Shown here piece by piece: positions 62,189 to 64,000 of a DNA stretch of 64,000 nucleotides. The first letter of the stretch is position 1. Each line of letters begins with the position of its first letter. The notes below the pieces were generated by a model. That model had not been told where the DNA came from, made no database searches, and worked only from the letters and a program-made list of their open reading frames with translations. A program made the translations under genes and the position numbers. The stretch is from Rachycentron canadum (Eukaryota > Chordata > Actinopteri > Carangiformes > Rachycentridae): NCBI GenBank assembly GCA_038496675.1, contig CM076666.1, forward strand, positions 11,649,517 to 11,713,516, in the 5' to 3' direction.

Positions 62189-63900
62189 CTGGAAGACACA
62201 GGAGGTGCAGATTTTACTTAAAAGGATAATGGATCATTTCATTCACTGACATGGACACGAAAAATCTGCCTTTTGTATTTATTCTCTTGTCACCTCAACA
62301 ATACTCAGCAACGTGCTAATATAAGATTTACTGCTTTCAAAGGAGACACTGTGTAAGCAGATAAGATAAAGCTGTGAAGATGGTCGTGCGTCAACAAGAA
62401 GCGCCTTTGCTCTCCCCAGTGCTGGATACTGTAATATAGTTTTGCCCTCATGCTATTTTATCTAATGCTGTACAGTGACAATTGACATTCATTCATTTAA
62501 ACTAAATCAATAATATTAAAACACACTGCACAACCACATGACTCACCCATTTTGGGAAATATGCTTATTTGCCTCCTGGCGGAGACTTAGATGAGAAGAT
62601 TTTTAGCTTAGCTTAGCACAAAGATTGGAAACAATGGAAAACAGCCAGCCTGGTTCTATCTAAGTGAAAAAACTCCCACCTAGCAACATCTCTAAAGATC
62701 ACTAATCAACACATTATAGCTCATTTGTTTCATCTATACAAAAAGTAAAGTGCGAACACAACAAGTTTCTTGGCTTGGAGCAGTAACTTTCAGTCTCTTG
62801 CTTGTCTGGCAACTGCTCAGCCTTACATTTCAAAGACTGATAAGACAGTGGTATTGATATTTTCATCTAACTCTCTGCCAGAAAGTGAAATGAAATATTC
62901 CTTTAAATGCACAAGCAGAACTCAATAAATGCTCAACTACCAATTCAGTTCAACAAACCATCTAGACTGAGGAAGTATCTGTGCAAAAAAAACAAAACAA
63001 AACATGAAGTACATTGTTGATGTATATGCTCGTGGTCTGCCAACATATTCACAGAGAAGTTTCCCAAAATATATACTGACACAAATGCAGACAATGCCCA
63101 TAAATACTGAGAAATGTGCAGATCAGAAACAGTGCATGCTGATTTATAGATTAGTCTCGGGTGGAGGAATGTGGAGAGGAGTCCAGAGTTGTTCATATGG
63201 ACGTGCAGGTGCCCTGCTTTCACTCCCTCTAAGACGGCTCTTGGGAGGATGAGTTGGAGGCTGAAGGTCAGAGGGTGTTGTCAATTCCTTTTTGAGATTT
63301 GCTTTAGCCAGAAGGGAAGGAAATATCTACATCTGTAGTGATGGGCTGTGGGTATTACACAAATAATATGGCCAGAGTTTCAACAGACAGATCAGGTTTC
63401 TCCCTCATAAAGTCATTAAAGGTATTTTAGGAATTTCATGCAGCAATTTCCTGCATTGATCCACTAGGCACAGACCAATTAAACCACCAAGAGAGATGCA
63501 GTGGGACATTGTTTTCCAGTCAAATCTTTGATGGCTCTAATTTTAGAATGCACAGACTTCAAAGGCCAAATAAAAAGATCTCTCCACCATCTGCTGCAAG
63601 GAAGACGAAGGACTGACTGAAGCCTTGGACCCTCCTTTGTTACACGTTGATTCTATTACAGAGAAACGTCACTCCTGCTCCAACGCCTGCAGGTCTGGCA
63701 ATAATAAACTATGTATGAAGATCATGAAGACTTATTGTTCTAAAATGAATCAATTGCTCCGACTTGAATTACATTCCCTGTGTGTGCCTATGTGTGGTTG
63801 TATGTTTGCGTGTGGAGATGCTGGGGCGGCGGGGTGTGATGTCTGGCAGGTGGCGTTGTGGTTGACACGGCCTCTCTATTGCAGTGTCACCTAACTCTCC
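62189..63900 (-). other. gdnf: gdnf intron with MITE
   Basis: Intron sequence lies upstream of the last gdnf exon. Besides the inverted-repeat element at 62551-62905, I see no coding exon and no signal-peptide codons in either orientation. Confidence 0.6.
62551..62905. mobile_element. Non-autonomous DNA transposon (MITE-like) in gdnf intron
   Basis: The two ends are inverted copies of about 48 bases. The left end reads GGGAAATATGCTTATTTG..GAGACTTAGATGAGAAGAT. The right end, on the other strand, reads AGGAATATTTCATTTCACTT..GAGAGTTAGATGAAAATAT. The interior contains TTAGCTTAGCTTAGCACAAA and a GATTGGAAACA phrase, which I recognise from a common percomorph repeat. There is no coding capacity. 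It lies in the intron just upstream of the last gdnf exon. Confidence 0.7.
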
Positions 63901-64000
63901 TCTCCTACCTGTTCTTCTTGCAGAGCAAACGAAGAGGCCATCTGATCTGCCTGCGCTCCACAGCTGAGCGGGCCGCCGCTTGTGTATCATGTGAACCAGA
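63901..64000. other. Unresolved candidate exon at right edge
   Basis: Splice-like signals face both ways here. On the plus strand a long polypyrimidine tract ends in ttcttgcag at 63923, followed by an open frame (SKRRGHLICLRSTAERA). On the minus strand AACAG followed by gtagga (63913/63912) is a fair donor. The minus frame that enters the gdnf exon in correct phase is open to the window edge (LVHMIHKRRPAQLW...CSARRT). Another minus frame reads SSFALQEEQ, similar to the end of the GDNF propart exon, but it has the wrong phase and an upstream stop. The stretch may be a gdnf exon, a plus-strand exon, or neither. Confidence 0.25.

Noticed and set aside
1..64000. CRISPR arrays, operons, plasmid or phage genes, tRNA and rRNA genes
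   Set aside because: No regular spacers, no bacterial gene spacing and no recognisable tRNA or rRNA sequence were seen. The window is vertebrate nuclear DNA.

Overview
This window is vertebrate nuclear DNA, almost certainly from a ray-finned fish and probably a percomorph. The evidence is long split genes with GT-AG introns, teleost-type Tc1/mariner debris, a short dispersed fish repeat, and a terminal-inverted-repeat element of a type I recognise from percomorph genomes. There are no operons, CRISPR arrays or prokaryotic features. The species assignment is inference.

Layout. (1) Positions 3-101 may be the last coding exon of an unidentified plus-strand gene. About 2.6 kb of non-coding DNA follows. 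(2) Positions 3251-20323 (+) hold a compact 48-exon gene, the orthologue of CPLANE1 (C5orf42/JBTS17), a ciliogenesis and planar-polarity effector. I could follow its frame through every exon except at one junction (exon 20/21), where one base is missing. Its 5' flank has an RFX X-box-like motif and a CRE. (3) Only about 1.07 kb separates its stop codon from the start of WDR70 (21393-56541, +). WDR70 is an 18-exon WD40 gene that splices cleanly into a 648-residue protein. Five of its introns are large, and they carry a Tc1 fragment, a dispersed fish repeat, microsatellites and palindromes. (4) After about 5 kb of mostly untranslated or intergenic sequence, the last coding exon of GDNF lies on the minus strand (61629-62188). 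It is convergent with WDR70. The rest of GDNF lies to the right, beyond or at the edge of the window.

The three genes do not form one pathway. CPLANE1 acts at basal bodies, WDR70 in nuclear chromatin and DNA repair, and GDNF is a secreted neurotrophic ligand for GFRA1/RET. The tail-to-tail WDR70-GDNF arrangement matches human chromosome 5p13. In human, NUP155 lies between WDR70 and CPLANE1 and CPLANE1 has the opposite orientation, so the left half of this block is rearranged here. The large WDR70 introns next to a developmental gene fit a bystander-gene regulatory block, which is inference.

I found no undescribed biological system. The best leads are the one-base splice mismatch in cplane1, its GC-AG introns, the X-box in its promoter, the enlarged Arg/Gly-rich propart of mature GDNF, two near-perfect palindromes, and the unresolved exon at the right edge.
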